A stretch of DNA of 64,000 nt, from positions 1 to 64,000 of the forward strand of contig QXXF01000005.1 of NCBI GenBank assembly GCA_009911365.1, given 5' to 3'. Source of the stretch: Clostridiales bacterium (GTDB taxonomy: Bacteria; Bacillota; Clostridia; Peptostreptococcales; Anaerovoracaceae). The notes under the pieces were generated by a model that was not told where the DNA came from, ran no database searches, and saw nothing but the letters and a program-made list of their open reading frames with translations. Positions 25,827 to 34,453 of the stretch are shown piece by piece (positions within the stretch are counted from its first letter, which is position 1; each line of letters begins with the position of its first letter). A program made the translations under genes and the position numbers.

Positions 25827-27008
25827 ATGAATGAAGTAGTAATCGTAGAAGGCGTGAGAACCGCCACAGGCTCATTCGGCGGCTCACTGAGCAAGACTCC
25901 AGCGGCTGTCCATGGCGCAGAATGCGTGAAAGCTCTGGTAGAACGGACAGGGATTAAGCATGAAGATATCGATGAATTGATCATCGGAACCCACTTCCAG
26001 GCGGGCACAAAGGCCAACCCAGCCAGACAGTGTGGGATCTACGCTGGACTTCCAGACACTATCCCGGCTTTCACTCCAAACAAGAACTGCGCTACGGCCA
26101 TGAAGGCCATGCAGCTGGCAGCTCAGTCCATCCAGGTAGGTGACAACGAGGTAGTCATTGCCGGCGGATGCGAAACCATGAGCGCGATCCCATATATCCT
26201 GCCAAAGGCAAGATTTGGATATAGAATGGGACCTGGAAAAATCGAAGACAGCATGCTCCATGACGGCTTGGTTGACCCGTTCATGAACTATCACATGGGC
26301 GTGACAGCAGAAAACGTGGCAGAAAAATGCGGCATCACCAGAGAAATGCAGGACCGCTTTGCCGTGAATAGCCACAATAAGGCGGAAAAAGCCTGGGCAG
26401 AAGGAAAATATGATAACGACATCGTCCCTATCACCCACAAAGTGAAGGGGAAGGAAGTGGTATTCGACCACGATGAAACATACAGAAAGGGAGCGACTTA
26501 TGAAAAGTTCGCGGAACTAAAGCCGATTTTCAAAGAAGGCGGCACGGTTACCGCAGCTAACGCTTCCCCAATCAACGATGGCTCTTGCGTGCTGTTGATG
26601 ATGTCAGCGGATAAAGCCAAGGCTCTTGGATACAAACCGATCGCTAAGTACATTGCGGCAACATCGACAGCGCTCTCTCCATCCATCATGGGGTACGCGC
26701 CAGTCAGTGCTATCGAAAAGCTGGAAAAGAAAACAGGTATCAGCAGAAATGAAGTGGGCCTGTATGAACTCAATGAAGCCTTTGCCGCGCAGGCAGCTGC
26801 TTGCGTGCAGGATCTAAAGCTGGATCCAGAAATCGTCAATGTCAACGGCGGCGCTGTGGCTTTGGGCCACGCGGTAGGCTGCACGGGAGCCAGGATCAGT
26901 CTGACCTTGATGCGTGAAATGCAGAGAAGAGACGTGCAGTACGGAATCGCTTCCCTGTGCATTGGCGGCGGCCAGGCAATGGCAATGATGTTTGAACTGT
27001 GCAAATAA
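25827..27008 (+). CDS. acetyl-CoA acetyltransferase (thiolase)
   Basis: The 393-residue thiolase has the acyl-acceptor Cys88 in NKNCATAM, His348 in GGAVALGHAVGCTGAR, and the second catalytic Cys378 in SLCIGGG. In this operon it should cleave acetoacetyl-CoA (or a homologue) to acetyl-CoA, the energy-conserving end of the pathway. The loop around Cys88 has ATAM where most biosynthetic thiolases have GSG, a minor departure. It lies 20 bases after the dehydratase gene. Confidence 0.9.
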   Translation: MNEVVIVEGVRTATGSFGGSLSKTPAAVHGAECVKALVERTGIKHEDIDELIIGTHFQAGTKANPARQCGIYAGLPDTIPAFTPNKNCATAMKAMQLAAQSIQVGDNEVVIAGGCETMSAIPYILPKARFGYRMGPGKIEDSMLHDGLVDPFMNYHMGVTAENVAEKCGITREMQDRFAVNSHNKAEKAWAEGKYDNDIVPITHKVKGKEVVFDHDETYRKGATYEKFAELKPIFKEGGTVTAANASPINDGSCVLLMMSADKAKALGYKPIAKYIAATSTALSPSIMGYAPVSAIEKLEKKTGISRNEVGLYELNEAFAAQAAACVQDLKLDPEIVNVNGGAVALGHAVGCTGARISLTLMREMQRRDVQYGIASLCIGGGQAMAMMFELCK

Positions 27009-27029
27009 AGGGTTTGGAGGATATCTAAA

Positions 27030-27884
27030 ATGGTTGTAAAGAAATTATTCGTTGTCGGTTCCGGAGCCATGGGCTCCGGGATCGCACAGACAGCGGCGAC
27101 TCATGGCATCCAGGTGATCATGAACGACATCAGCCAAGAAGTGGTTGACAAGGGTTACGCAAAAATCAAAAAAAGCCTGGAAAAAGCAGTGACAAAAAAC
27201 AGGATGACAGAAGAAGAAAAAGAAACAGCATTAGGAAACCTGACAGTGACAGTTGCTCTGGAAGATGCAAAGGACGCTGACTTTGTCATCGAAGCTGCCA
27301 CAGAAAACAGAGAAATCAAACTGAACATTTTTGCGAAACTGGATCAGATCTGCAAACCAGAAGCCATTCTGGCTTCCAATACATCTTCCATTCCGATCAC
27401 AGAAATCGCTGCAGCCACGAAAAGACCGGAGCAAGTAGTAGGGACGCACTTCTTCAATCCAGTACCGGCAATGAAGCTGCTGGAGCTGATCGTGGGTCAT
27501 GTGACTTCTGATGAAACCTTCAAAGCAGCGGAAGATCTGGGTAAAGTACTGGACAAAGTGACGGTGAAATCCATTGACAAAGGCGGTTTCGTGGTAAACA
27601 GGCTCATCGACCCGTTCATCAATGAAGCGGTCTTCATGCTGGAAGAAGGCGTAGGCACAGCAGAAGACATTGACAACGGCTGCAAATTTGGTTTAAATCA
27701 TCCAATGGGCCCATTGGCATTAGGCGATATGATCGGCTGGGACGTGATGCTGGCTGTCATGGAAGTGCTTTCTGCGGAATACGGCGATCCAAAATATAGG
27801 CCAGCCCCTCTCATGAGAAGGATGGTCAGAGCCGGACATTTAGGCGTGAAAACAGGCAGAGGCGTCTACACATACAACAAATAA
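27030..27884 (+). CDS. hbd: 3-hydroxybutyryl-CoA dehydrogenase
   Basis: The 284-residue protein has the NAD(P)-binding motif GSGAMGSGIAQ (10-20), the catalytic His140 in GTHFFNPVPAMKLLELI, Ser119 and an Asn in VNRLIDPFINEA. It oxidises (S)-3-hydroxybutyryl-CoA to acetoacetyl-CoA. Length is typical. It is placed between thiolase and crotonase with gaps of 15-21 bases, so they form one translational unit. Confidence 0.92.
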   Translation: MVVKKLFVVGSGAMGSGIAQTAATHGIQVIMNDISQEVVDKGYAKIKKSLEKAVTKNRMTEEEKETALGNLTVTVALEDAKDADFVIEAATENREIKLNIFAKLDQICKPEAILASNTSSIPITEIAAATKRPEQVVGTHFFNPVPAMKLLELIVGHVTSDETFKAAEDLGKVLDKVTVKSIDKGGFVVNRLIDPFINEAVFMLEEGVGTAEDIDNGCKFGLNHPMGPLALGDMIGWDVMLAVMEVLSAEYGDPKYRPAPLMRRMVRAGHLGVKTGRGVYTYNK

Positions 27885-27899
27885 ATGAGGTGAAAAGTG

Positions 27900-28679
27900 A
27901 TGGAATACAAAAATATCATCTTTGAAGTAAAAGAAGGCATCGGCTATGTGACCATGAACAGGCCGAAGGCATTGAACGCATTGAACACAGAAGTGCTGAC
28001 AGAACTGGATCATGTATTTCGGGAAATCGACAAAAATGAAGAAGTGCAGGTAGCCATCGTCACTGGTGCGGGCCGCTCCTTCATCGCTGGTGCGGACATC
28101 GCCCAGATGAGCGAACTTAATGGAACAGAAGGCCGTGACATGACCATCCAGGGACAGCTGGTCATGGAACTGATCGAATCTATCAACAAGCCAGTGATCG
28201 CAGCCATTAATGGCTTTGCCCTGGGCGGCGGAAACGAACTGGCCATGGCCTGCGATGTGCGGATTGCTTCTGAAAAAGCCAAATTCGGCCAGCCAGAAGT
28301 CAACCTGGGGATCATCCCTGGCTACGGCGGCACTCAGAGACTCCCTCGTCTAGTTGGAAAAGGCATGGCGAAAAAGCTCATCTACAGCGGAGAAATGATA
28401 GATGCCCAGGAAGCTTACAGAATCGGCCTGGTGCAGGAAGTGGTTCCAGAGGAAGAACTGATGACCGCAGCGGAAAAACTGGCCAAGACCATCATGGAAA
28501 AAGCGCCAATCGCCATCAAGATGGCAAAAGTGGCCATCAACAATGGCCTGAACACAGATCTGAAAACAGGCGTGCAGTTTGAAGCGGAATCCTACACCAG
28601 CACCTTCGTGTCAGAAGACAGAGTGGAAGGCATGAAAGCTTTCGTGGAAAAGCGTCCTGCCGCTTTTAAGAACAAATAG
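27900..28679 (+). CDS. crt: enoyl-CoA hydratase (crotonase)
   Basis: The 259-residue crotonase-fold enzyme has the oxyanion loop (AGADIAQM, NGFALGGGNELAMACD) and both catalytic glutamates, Glu113 and Glu133 (GQPEVNLGIIPGYGGTQ). It should hydrate the crotonyl-CoA made by the AbfD-like enzyme. GTG 27897 or ATG 27900 can start translation; GAGG at 27887-27890 fits both. It is the last gene of the sigma-54 operon. Confidence 0.9.
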   Translation: MEYKNIIFEVKEGIGYVTMNRPKALNALNTEVLTELDHVFREIDKNEEVQVAIVTGAGRSFIAGADIAQMSELNGTEGRDMTIQGQLVMELIESINKPVIAAINGFALGGGNELAMACDVRIASEKAKFGQPEVNLGIIPGYGGTQRLPRLVGKGMAKKLIYSGEMIDAQEAYRIGLVQEVVPEEELMTAAEKLAKTIMEKAPIAIKMAKVAINNGLNTDLKTGVQFEAESYTSTFVSEDRVEGMKAFVEKRPAAFKNK

Positions 28680-29152
28680 GCAGATGATGATCTGTGGATC
28701 ACATGCCTCCTCAATATAAGTGTAGGAACGCGGTCAGCGTTCCTGCATTATCCACAATATATGCAATGAACAAACCATAAATCATATACTTTGTAAAGTC
28801 CTTTCAAAGTACCGGAAACTGCCGTTCTGGCTGATCGTGATCAGCTGGAACAGCAGTTTTTCCTTTTTTTGGGTCAGGCGATTACTGGCTGCGAAACGGA
28901 GCGGTACAAAATCAATGATCTGCGGCTTTGAACCTGCTAAGACTATTGCTCTGGCGGGCAGAGAGAGGCAAAAAACGAGTTTGAACCCGCCGAAGACCCT
29001 GCAGATCATGGCGTGAGAATGAAAAACAAATAATGTGCCAAAGAACGCATGATAAATCAGAAGCATAACACAGCGTTTTATCAAAGATTCAAAACCAGTG
29101 TTATTGGAAACTTTGGAAATCGTCAATTCTCTTAAAAAATGAAATAGCACTA
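28680..29152. other. intergenic stretch after the catabolic operon
   Basis: It contains an 8-bp hairpin (28724-28731 with 28737-28744) and the stronger terminator at 28816-28869. A 122-codon minus-strand frame at 28782-29150 overlaps the terminator and has no recognisable features, so I do not call it. Confidence 0.5.
28816..28869 (+). terminator. terminator of the catabolic operon
   Basis: A long stem from AAACTGC (28816) through GGCTGAT/ATCAGCT to GCAGTTT (about 28859) is followed by TTCCTTTTTTT. Confidence 0.75.
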
Positions 29153-29181
29153 TTGAATTTTAAATGCGGAAATGGTAGAAT
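29153..29181 (+). promoter_or_regulatory. promoter of the Big_2 surface protein gene
   Basis: TTGAAT (29153-29158), 17 bases, TAGAAT (29176-29181). Downstream, ATAAATAC (29189-29196) and GTATTTAT (29216-29223) form an inverted repeat in the leader that could be an operator. Confidence 0.55.
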
Positions 29182-29266
29182 GAATATTATAAATACGTAT
29201 TAATTAAATAAGTAAGTATTTATAATATATATCTTTTGATTGTAAAAATACAGAAAGGATAAACAA

Positions 29267-31339
29267 ATGAAAAGAGAAAAGACATGGAAAAAACGAATGT
29301 TTGCTTTCCTGGTGGCAGTGTGCATGGTCTTCACGCTCCTGCCAGCAACAGCTGCGGCGGCTGAGGGGGCAGAGACGGAAGGAACCCCGGCGCAGTTGGT
29401 GAAAGGAGTGATGGCGGCGCAACCTAATCCTAAGACTATGGAAGGCAAGACCGAAGAATTACCACATTATCAAAAGAATATGGGGATGATTTCAGACGTT
29501 AAGTATAATCAAGATAGTGGTACGATTACTGTAATGGCTAATCGGAGTGGAATGGAGCCGTATAACATAACACCTGGACCTGGATGGGGAACCTACTATG
29601 CGTTAGTCATGAATTTTGACAGTAACATGACATTGAAAACAGAGAATGAAACGACGCACAATGTCAACATTAAGGCTGTAGGTGGATATAGCATTAATGA
29701 AAGTTATGATATGGAAACGGGAAAATGGATCGGTAGAGATGTAAGCGATGCCAAAGAGTTTGTGCCTGGTCATGCGGCAGCGGAGTATGATAACCCGATC
29801 GTTTTTTGGTTGAACGCAAGAGATGATGAACGTAAGTTCACTCTAAAATATACGGATCCTGCTACTGGAAATGTGACAAAGCAGAACATCGTAGTTGAAA
29901 TTAAGGATACATCCAAGCTGGTGGATAAAGTGGTAACTGCCGATCCTGATACTACGGCTATAAAGAATCTAACAGAAAAGGCATACTACAAGAAGAATAT
30001 GGACGATATTAGTAGTGATGTTAAGTTGGAAAATGGAACGATTACTGTAACAGCTAAGCGAAATGAGATGGAGTCATACTATCGTGGAAGCTCACCTGAA
30101 AAGAAAAAATGGTATGCCTTAGTTTTAGACTTTAAAAATTTGGATGAAAATGTTCAGAAGATTGTAGACTCAAATAGTTTAATTAACAAGAAACCAATTG
30201 AAGCGGATGTAACATACAAGATCATGGAGGACGATCGTAAGGGAAATGACTACAAACCAGAACCTCCAAATAATGCTGATAACACGACACGTCAGGATAT
30301 TGGAGAGTCAGAAGCTATCGTTTTCTGGCTAGACGCAGAAAAGGACACAAGTAAAGTAACCTTATATAGAGAGATCACACAGAACAAAACAGGTTCTGGC
30401 AGTGCGGATCCGGAAGGCAAAACAGGAGATTTATCTGAAGATACCGACTCTTCAGAAGCAGAACCAGAAGTGGTTTATAGAGCGCTCCAAGAAATCACCA
30501 TAAATGTGGAAGACTCCATAGATTCTATAGTGCCAACCATTACCTTGGACAAAAATGAAGCGACCATCAAAAAAGGTGAAATCATTACATTGAAAGCAAC
30601 AAAAACGCCTGAGTCTGCTGATGTGACATGGGAAAGCGATAATGAAGACGCTGTGATGGTCAGCCGTAAAGGAGGTGTCGTAGCAGGGCTAGAAGAAGGG
30701 GAAGCGACCATTACTGCCACTGTGACAGTGCTTGGTGAAGGTGGAAAAAGTAAAACGGCTACCTGTGATATTACAGTCATAGATAACAGCTCGTCCGGCG
30801 GTTCTAACCCAGGTGTATCCGATGGTTCCAATCCAGGTATATCCGGCGGTTCCAACGGCGGTCTATTGCCGCAGAACGCTGACATCGCACTGAACAGAGA
30901 CACAGCGCTGATCTATGCGAAAGCAAAGACTCAGAACACCGTGCAGCTGAAAGCTGTTGTGGTAGGAAACAGCAAGAAAGTAACTTGGAAATCCTTGAAT
31001 CCACGGATCGCCACGGTCAAAAACGGAAAAGTGACAGCCAAGAAAGCTGGTAAAGCCACCATCACGGCGACAGCCAATGGACTGACCGCAAAATGCGTGG
31101 TCACAGTCAAAAATCCTATTCTGAAGCTGTCTAAGACAAAAGCCTCCATCAAAAAAGGCAAGAAAATAAGGATCCAAGCCACGGCCACGCCAGCAAGCAA
31201 GATCAAATATAAATCCAACAAAAAGAAAGTAGCCACCGTGACGGCAAAAGGCGTAGTCAAAGGCAAGAAAAAAGGAACGGCCAAAATCACCGTGACCGCT
31301 AATGGCGTGAAGAAGACATTTACTGTAAAAGTGAAATAA
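29267..31339 (+). CDS. secreted surface protein with two N-terminal repeats and three Big_2-type domains
   Basis: The 690-residue protein has a signal peptide (basic start, hydrophobic stretch to about residue 32 ending TAAAA). Two related modules follow: HYQKNMGMISDVK...WGTYYALVMNF and YYKKNMDDISSDVK...WYALVLDF. A Ser/Glu-rich region then leads to a Big_2-like domain (ATIKKGEIITLKAT, WESDNEDAVMV), a Gly/Ser/Pro repeat linker, and two more Big_2 domains rich in Lys. There is no LPXTG motif; attachment may be by charge or through other domains. It is likely a cell-surface adhesion or scaffold protein. It has its own promoter and terminator. Confidence 0.8.
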   Translation: MKREKTWKKRMFAFLVAVCMVFTLLPATAAAAEGAETEGTPAQLVKGVMAAQPNPKTMEGKTEELPHYQKNMGMISDVKYNQDSGTITVMANRSGMEPYNITPGPGWGTYYALVMNFDSNMTLKTENETTHNVNIKAVGGYSINESYDMETGKWIGRDVSDAKEFVPGHAAAEYDNPIVFWLNARDDERKFTLKYTDPATGNVTKQNIVVEIKDTSKLVDKVVTADPDTTAIKNLTEKAYYKKNMDDISSDVKLENGTITVTAKRNEMESYYRGSSPEKKKWYALVLDFKNLDENVQKIVDSNSLINKKPIEADVTYKIMEDDRKGNDYKPEPPNNADNTTRQDIGESEAIVFWLDAEKDTSKVTLYREITQNKTGSGSADPEGKTGDLSEDTDSSEAEPEVVYRALQEITINVEDSIDSIVPTITLDKNEATIKKGEIITLKATKTPESADVTWESDNEDAVMVSRKGGVVAGLEEGEATITATVTVLGEGGKSKTATCDITVIDNSSSGGSNPGVSDGSNPGISGGSNGGLLPQNADIALNRDTALIYAKAKTQNTVQLKAVVVGNSKKVTWKSLNPRIATVKNGKVTAKKAGKATITATANGLTAKCVVTVKNPILKLSKTKASIKKGKKIRIQATATPASKIKYKSNKKKVATVTAKGVVKGKKKGTAKITVTANGVKKTFTVKVK

Positions 31340-31357
31340 AATGCTATATAGTAGACA

Positions 31358-31394
31358 AAAAGAGGGCAAGGTCGCAGTACCTTGTCCTTTTGCG
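31358..31394 (+). terminator. Rho-independent terminator
   Basis: AAAAGAGGGCAAGGT pairs with ACCTTGTCCTTTT (one G-U pair, small CGCAGT loop). Confidence 0.75.
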
Positions 31395-31617
31395 TACCGT
31401 GGCACTAGTTCGCCAAGATTGGTTCAGTGAAAGCCAGGGTCATGTTGCTTTTTTTGGAGGTCAGTCACAAATCGCGATGTAGCTGGTTAAAGCAGCTTTT
31501 AGATGCGATCTTGACTGCCACAGCGTGAAAAACACGGGACTTGTGCTACGGACTGTGGTATCATAAGGGGTATGAGAGAAAATGGATTTTGGAACATAGG
31601 AAAAGGGAGGAAAAGGA

Positions 31618-31905
31618 ATGGGAAAAACACAGTACAAGAAAGGAATGAAAAAAACATGCCCCAGACGCAGAATCGCCATTGCTTTATTGCTGGTTTTCGG
31701 ATTTTGCGCTGTAGAGTTTCCGGGAATACTATTAGTGGGAGACAAAGTTTCCCCTTTTATTTTTGGTATGCCTTTTCTTTACGGGTATTTAATCTGTTGT
31801 TGGATTTATATCTGTCTTGTTTTATGTTACGCTTGGAAAACTCGTTGGGGAAAACAGCCTTTTTTCAAAAGGCGCGCTAATCCTCCTTCATCAGGGACTG
31901 ATTGA
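31618..31905 (+). CDS. small membrane protein, DUF3311-like
   Basis: The 95-residue protein has a basic N-terminus and two hydrophobic segments around IAIALLLVFGFCAVEF and PFIFGMPFLYGYLICC, with a basic tail. The P...GMPF...W pattern resembles DUF3311, small partners of sodium:solute symporters, two of which are encoded nearby. GGGAGG precedes ATG 31618. Its 3' end overlaps the convergent response regulator gene by 29 bases. The assignment is tentative. Confidence 0.55.
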   Translation: MGKTQYKKGMKKTCPRRRIAIALLLVFGFCAVEFPGILLVGDKVSPFIFGMPFLYGYLICCWIYICLVLCYAWKTRWGKQPFFKRRANPPSSGTD

Positions 31906-32602
31906 ATTTGTATCCAACGCCCCTCACATTGATGATGAATTCCGGGTCGCCCGCACCATGCTTCAGTTTTTTTCGCAGCGTGGAAATATAGACCATGACA
32001 GTTTTTGCGTCATTTTCCATGCAATCAGTTTTCCATACAGTTTCAAAGATCTGTGAAGCCGGAAACACTTTGCGGGGATTGTCCATCAAAAGTTTCAAGA
32101 CCTCGAATTCTTTTAAAGTCAGGTTGACTTCTTTGCCGCCTACCAGGCATTCATGGGTGCTGAAATCTATTTTAAATTTTCCAAATTCGTAAACTTGAGC
32201 AGGGGGGGTATGGCTTTCGGCGTACCTTACCAGGGATTTTTGCCTTCGCAGATGCGCCTTGATGCGTGCGATCAGTTCACCTGCCATGAAAGGTTTTGTA
32301 ATATAATCATCGCCGCCTGCCGACAATGCGATAATCTTATCGATTTCCCGGGTCTTACAGCTGAGGAAGATAATCGGCGCATTGGAGACATTCCGTATTT
32401 CCAAAGAAAGATTCGTTCCATCCGTATCAGGCAGCATAACGTCTAAGATGATCAGATCAGGATTTTCTTTTTTCAGCACAGCCAGGCTTTCCTCGCCAGT
32501 ATAGGCTGGTAGAGGAATGTAAGCCTCTTTTGTCAGATAAGAACAAATCAGCTTGTTGATGGCTTTGTCATCATCGACTACCATGATTTTTGTTTTGCTC
32601 AT
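31877..32602 (-). CDS. OmpR/PhoB-family response regulator
   Basis: The 241-residue protein has a receiver domain with acidic DD at 10-11, phospho-acceptor Asp54 (IILDVMLPD), a Ser/Thr switch and Lys (ITKPF). Its winged-helix domain contains LTLKEFEVLKLLMDNP and VYISTLRKKL...VRGVGYKF. Its ATG lies three bases after the kinase stop, and its ribosome binding site (AAGGAGG) is inside the kinase gene end, so the pair is translationally coupled. Likely targets are the adjacent symporters, which is inference. Confidence 0.92.
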   Translation of the reverse strand: MSKTKIMVVDDDKAINKLICSYLTKEAYIPLPAYTGEESLAVLKKENPDLIILDVMLPDTDGTNLSLEIRNVSNAPIIFLSCKTREIDKIIALSAGGDDYITKPFMAGELIARIKAHLRRQKSLVRYAESHTPPAQVYEFGKFKIDFSTHECLVGGKEVNLTLKEFEVLKLLMDNPRKVFPASQIFETVWKTDCMENDAKTVMVYISTLRKKLKHGAGDPEFIINVRGVGYKFNQSLMKED

Positions 32603-32604
32603 CG

Positions 32605-34326
32605 TTATACCTCCTTAAGGATTGGAATGATAAAGGTAAAAGTCGTGCCGTTTCCGTATTGAGTTTCAACATAGATGTCACCCTGGTGGGCGGCAATGAT
32701 TTCTTTACAGAGGGAAAGTCCCAAGCCTCGGCCTCCAACAGAGCGTTCACCTGGTAGATCCGCGTTTGCGCGGTAAAATTTTTCAAAGATATATGGAAGG
32801 TTGCTATCCTTTATGCCAATGCCTTTATCTGTGACGGAAACAACAAAATTTTCTTCCTTGTCATCCACTTCGAATTTCCAGGACATCTGTTTTTCGTCAA
32901 TGGAGTATTTTACTGAATTCTCTAGAAGGTTGGAAAACACTTGGTTGATACGTTCCATGTCTATGACGATCCAGTAATTCTTTAAATGTTTGGAATCGCA
33001 TTGCGTTTCCACTTCAAAACCCAGGGACTCTATGTCATTCTTGTTTCGCTTTATCATCAGTTCCGCGGCATCAGTCGCAGTGCAAGTCATAAAGTCAAAG
33101 GTGAACTGGTTGGTTTCCATTTTTGATAGCTGATCCAAATCGTCAATAAGTTTTTTTAGCAACATAGTTTTATCTGTGATAATTTCCATTGCTTCTTTGC
33201 GGTCAAGATCTGTTTCCAAGGTTCCATCCCGGACAGCCACCAGGTATCCTGTAAGAGAAGTGATAGGGCTTCGCAGTTCGTGTGAAATATACGAAAGCAA
33301 CGTGTTCCTGCTTTTCATGGCGTTAAGGTTTTCCATCTCCGTGGATTTGCCTTTCGTAACGTCCCGCAGGGTTCCTTGGATGGCGATAGGGTTATTGTCT
33401 TCACCGAAAATCAGAGAACAGTTAAACTCGCCCCAGAAGGTTTCACCGTTGGCCCTGGACATTTCAATGACATGAGTCTGCTTGTAATGGAGCTTTGGTT
33501 CAAAAACATCTGCGACTTCCTCTGTCCTTCTGCCTGTGGCCAGATTCAGGTAGAACGCAGGATCATTGTAAAAATCCGATGGTGAAAACCCGGTGCGTGC
33601 CACGATAGAAGGAGAAACGTATTCAAATGCCCGATAAGGTGTCAGTCGATAGTAGAAAATCACATCACAAGAGTGCTCGATCAAGGTTTTGAACAAAGTG
33701 CTTTCCAATGCGGCTTTTTCCTCTTTGTAAGAGATACTGATAGAAAGGACACATAACCCTACCATATTGTACAGGAGAAATTCTAGGATGTAAAGGCCAG
33801 ATCTTACCGTGATAAAAATTTCCAAAATCGGGAATATGGATTTGCACAAGCCCCAGGCCAAAAATACTGCGCAGAAAACGATTTTCCCCGTTTGAGGGAT
33901 GTCCCATTTTTTCACCACATTATAGCAAATGAACCCGGTGAGGAAAAGTTGATAAACGGAAATCGGCAAATAGAAGGACAGCAGTTCTGTTTTATAAATC
34001 ATGCACATCACTGCCAGAAGCAAAAGGTACAGAGAAAAGCGGTACCAATAGGAAGGCGTTTTGACGTGAATGAAGGAATATGTTCCCAAAAGCAGAGCTA
34101 GCAAGTTGAACATGTCGATGACTTTTCGCAGCTGCAAAGAAACGTTGCTAACAGGAGCTAGGTTTTCCATGGAAACTAGGAGGCAAATCAGGCCGCACGA
34201 ATAGGCGATCCAGGAAAGACCCCAAAACAACAAAAAACTTTGCCGCTTCCTTGAGAAGATGCGCAGGCACAGGACAGAAACCGCGGGCAGCAGTGAAGTG
34301 ATGACGATAAGGAAAATAAAATTCAT
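32605..34326 (-). CDS. membrane sensor histidine kinase with 7TM-like and PAS domains
   Basis: The 573-residue kinase starts with about seven hydrophobic segments (residues ~1-215), followed by a PAS domain (DVIFYYRLTPYRAFEYVSPS broken as usual). Next come HisKA with SYISHELRSPITSL and a HATPase domain (NLLENSVKYS, DKGIGI, GGRGLGLSLCKEI). The start is placed at ATG 34326 because GGAGGG is six bases upstream; the longer frame to 34551 crosses the divergent promoter region. It is divergent from a sodium:solute symporter gene and coupled to the OmpR-type regulator. Confidence 0.9.
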   Translation of the reverse strand: MNFIFLIVITSLLPAVSVLCLRIFSRKRQSFLLFWGLSWIAYSCGLICLLVSMENLAPVSNVSLQLRKVIDMFNLLALLLGTYSFIHVKTPSYWYRFSLYLLLLAVMCMIYKTELLSFYLPISVYQLFLTGFICYNVVKKWDIPQTGKIVFCAVFLAWGLCKSIFPILEIFITVRSGLYILEFLLYNMVGLCVLSISISYKEEKAALESTLFKTLIEHSCDVIFYYRLTPYRAFEYVSPSIVARTGFSPSDFYNDPAFYLNLATGRRTEEVADVFEPKLHYKQTHVIEMSRANGETFWGEFNCSLIFGEDNNPIAIQGTLRDVTKGKSTEMENLNAMKSRNTLLSYISHELRSPITSLTGYLVAVRDGTLETDLDRKEAMEIITDKTMLLKKLIDDLDQLSKMETNQFTFDFMTCTATDAAELMIKRNKNDIESLGFEVETQCDSKHLKNYWIVIDMERINQVFSNLLENSVKYSIDEKQMSWKFEVDDKEENFVVSVTDKGIGIKDSNLPYIFEKFYRANADLPGERSVGGRGLGLSLCKEIIAAHQGDIYVETQYGNGTTFTFIIPILKEV

Positions 34327-34453
34327 AGGAAACCCTCCATAAGATGTCAGGAATGATGCTTTGCTACGAAGTTGTAAGAACAATACGTTTATTATACCTG
34401 AAAGATATGCTAGAATAAAGGGAAACCACTTTCTGATTTTGATGGGGAAAACT

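Noticed and set aside
18895-28679. Equating the operon with the gamma-butyrobetaine (gbu) cluster of gut Clostridia
   Set aside because: The CoA-transferase is shared, but there is no acyl-CoA dehydrogenase or BCCT transporter and an AbfD-type dehydratase is present instead.
28782-29150. 122-codon minus-strand frame
   Set aside because: It is antisense across the terminator of the catabolic operon and shows no domain or start signal.
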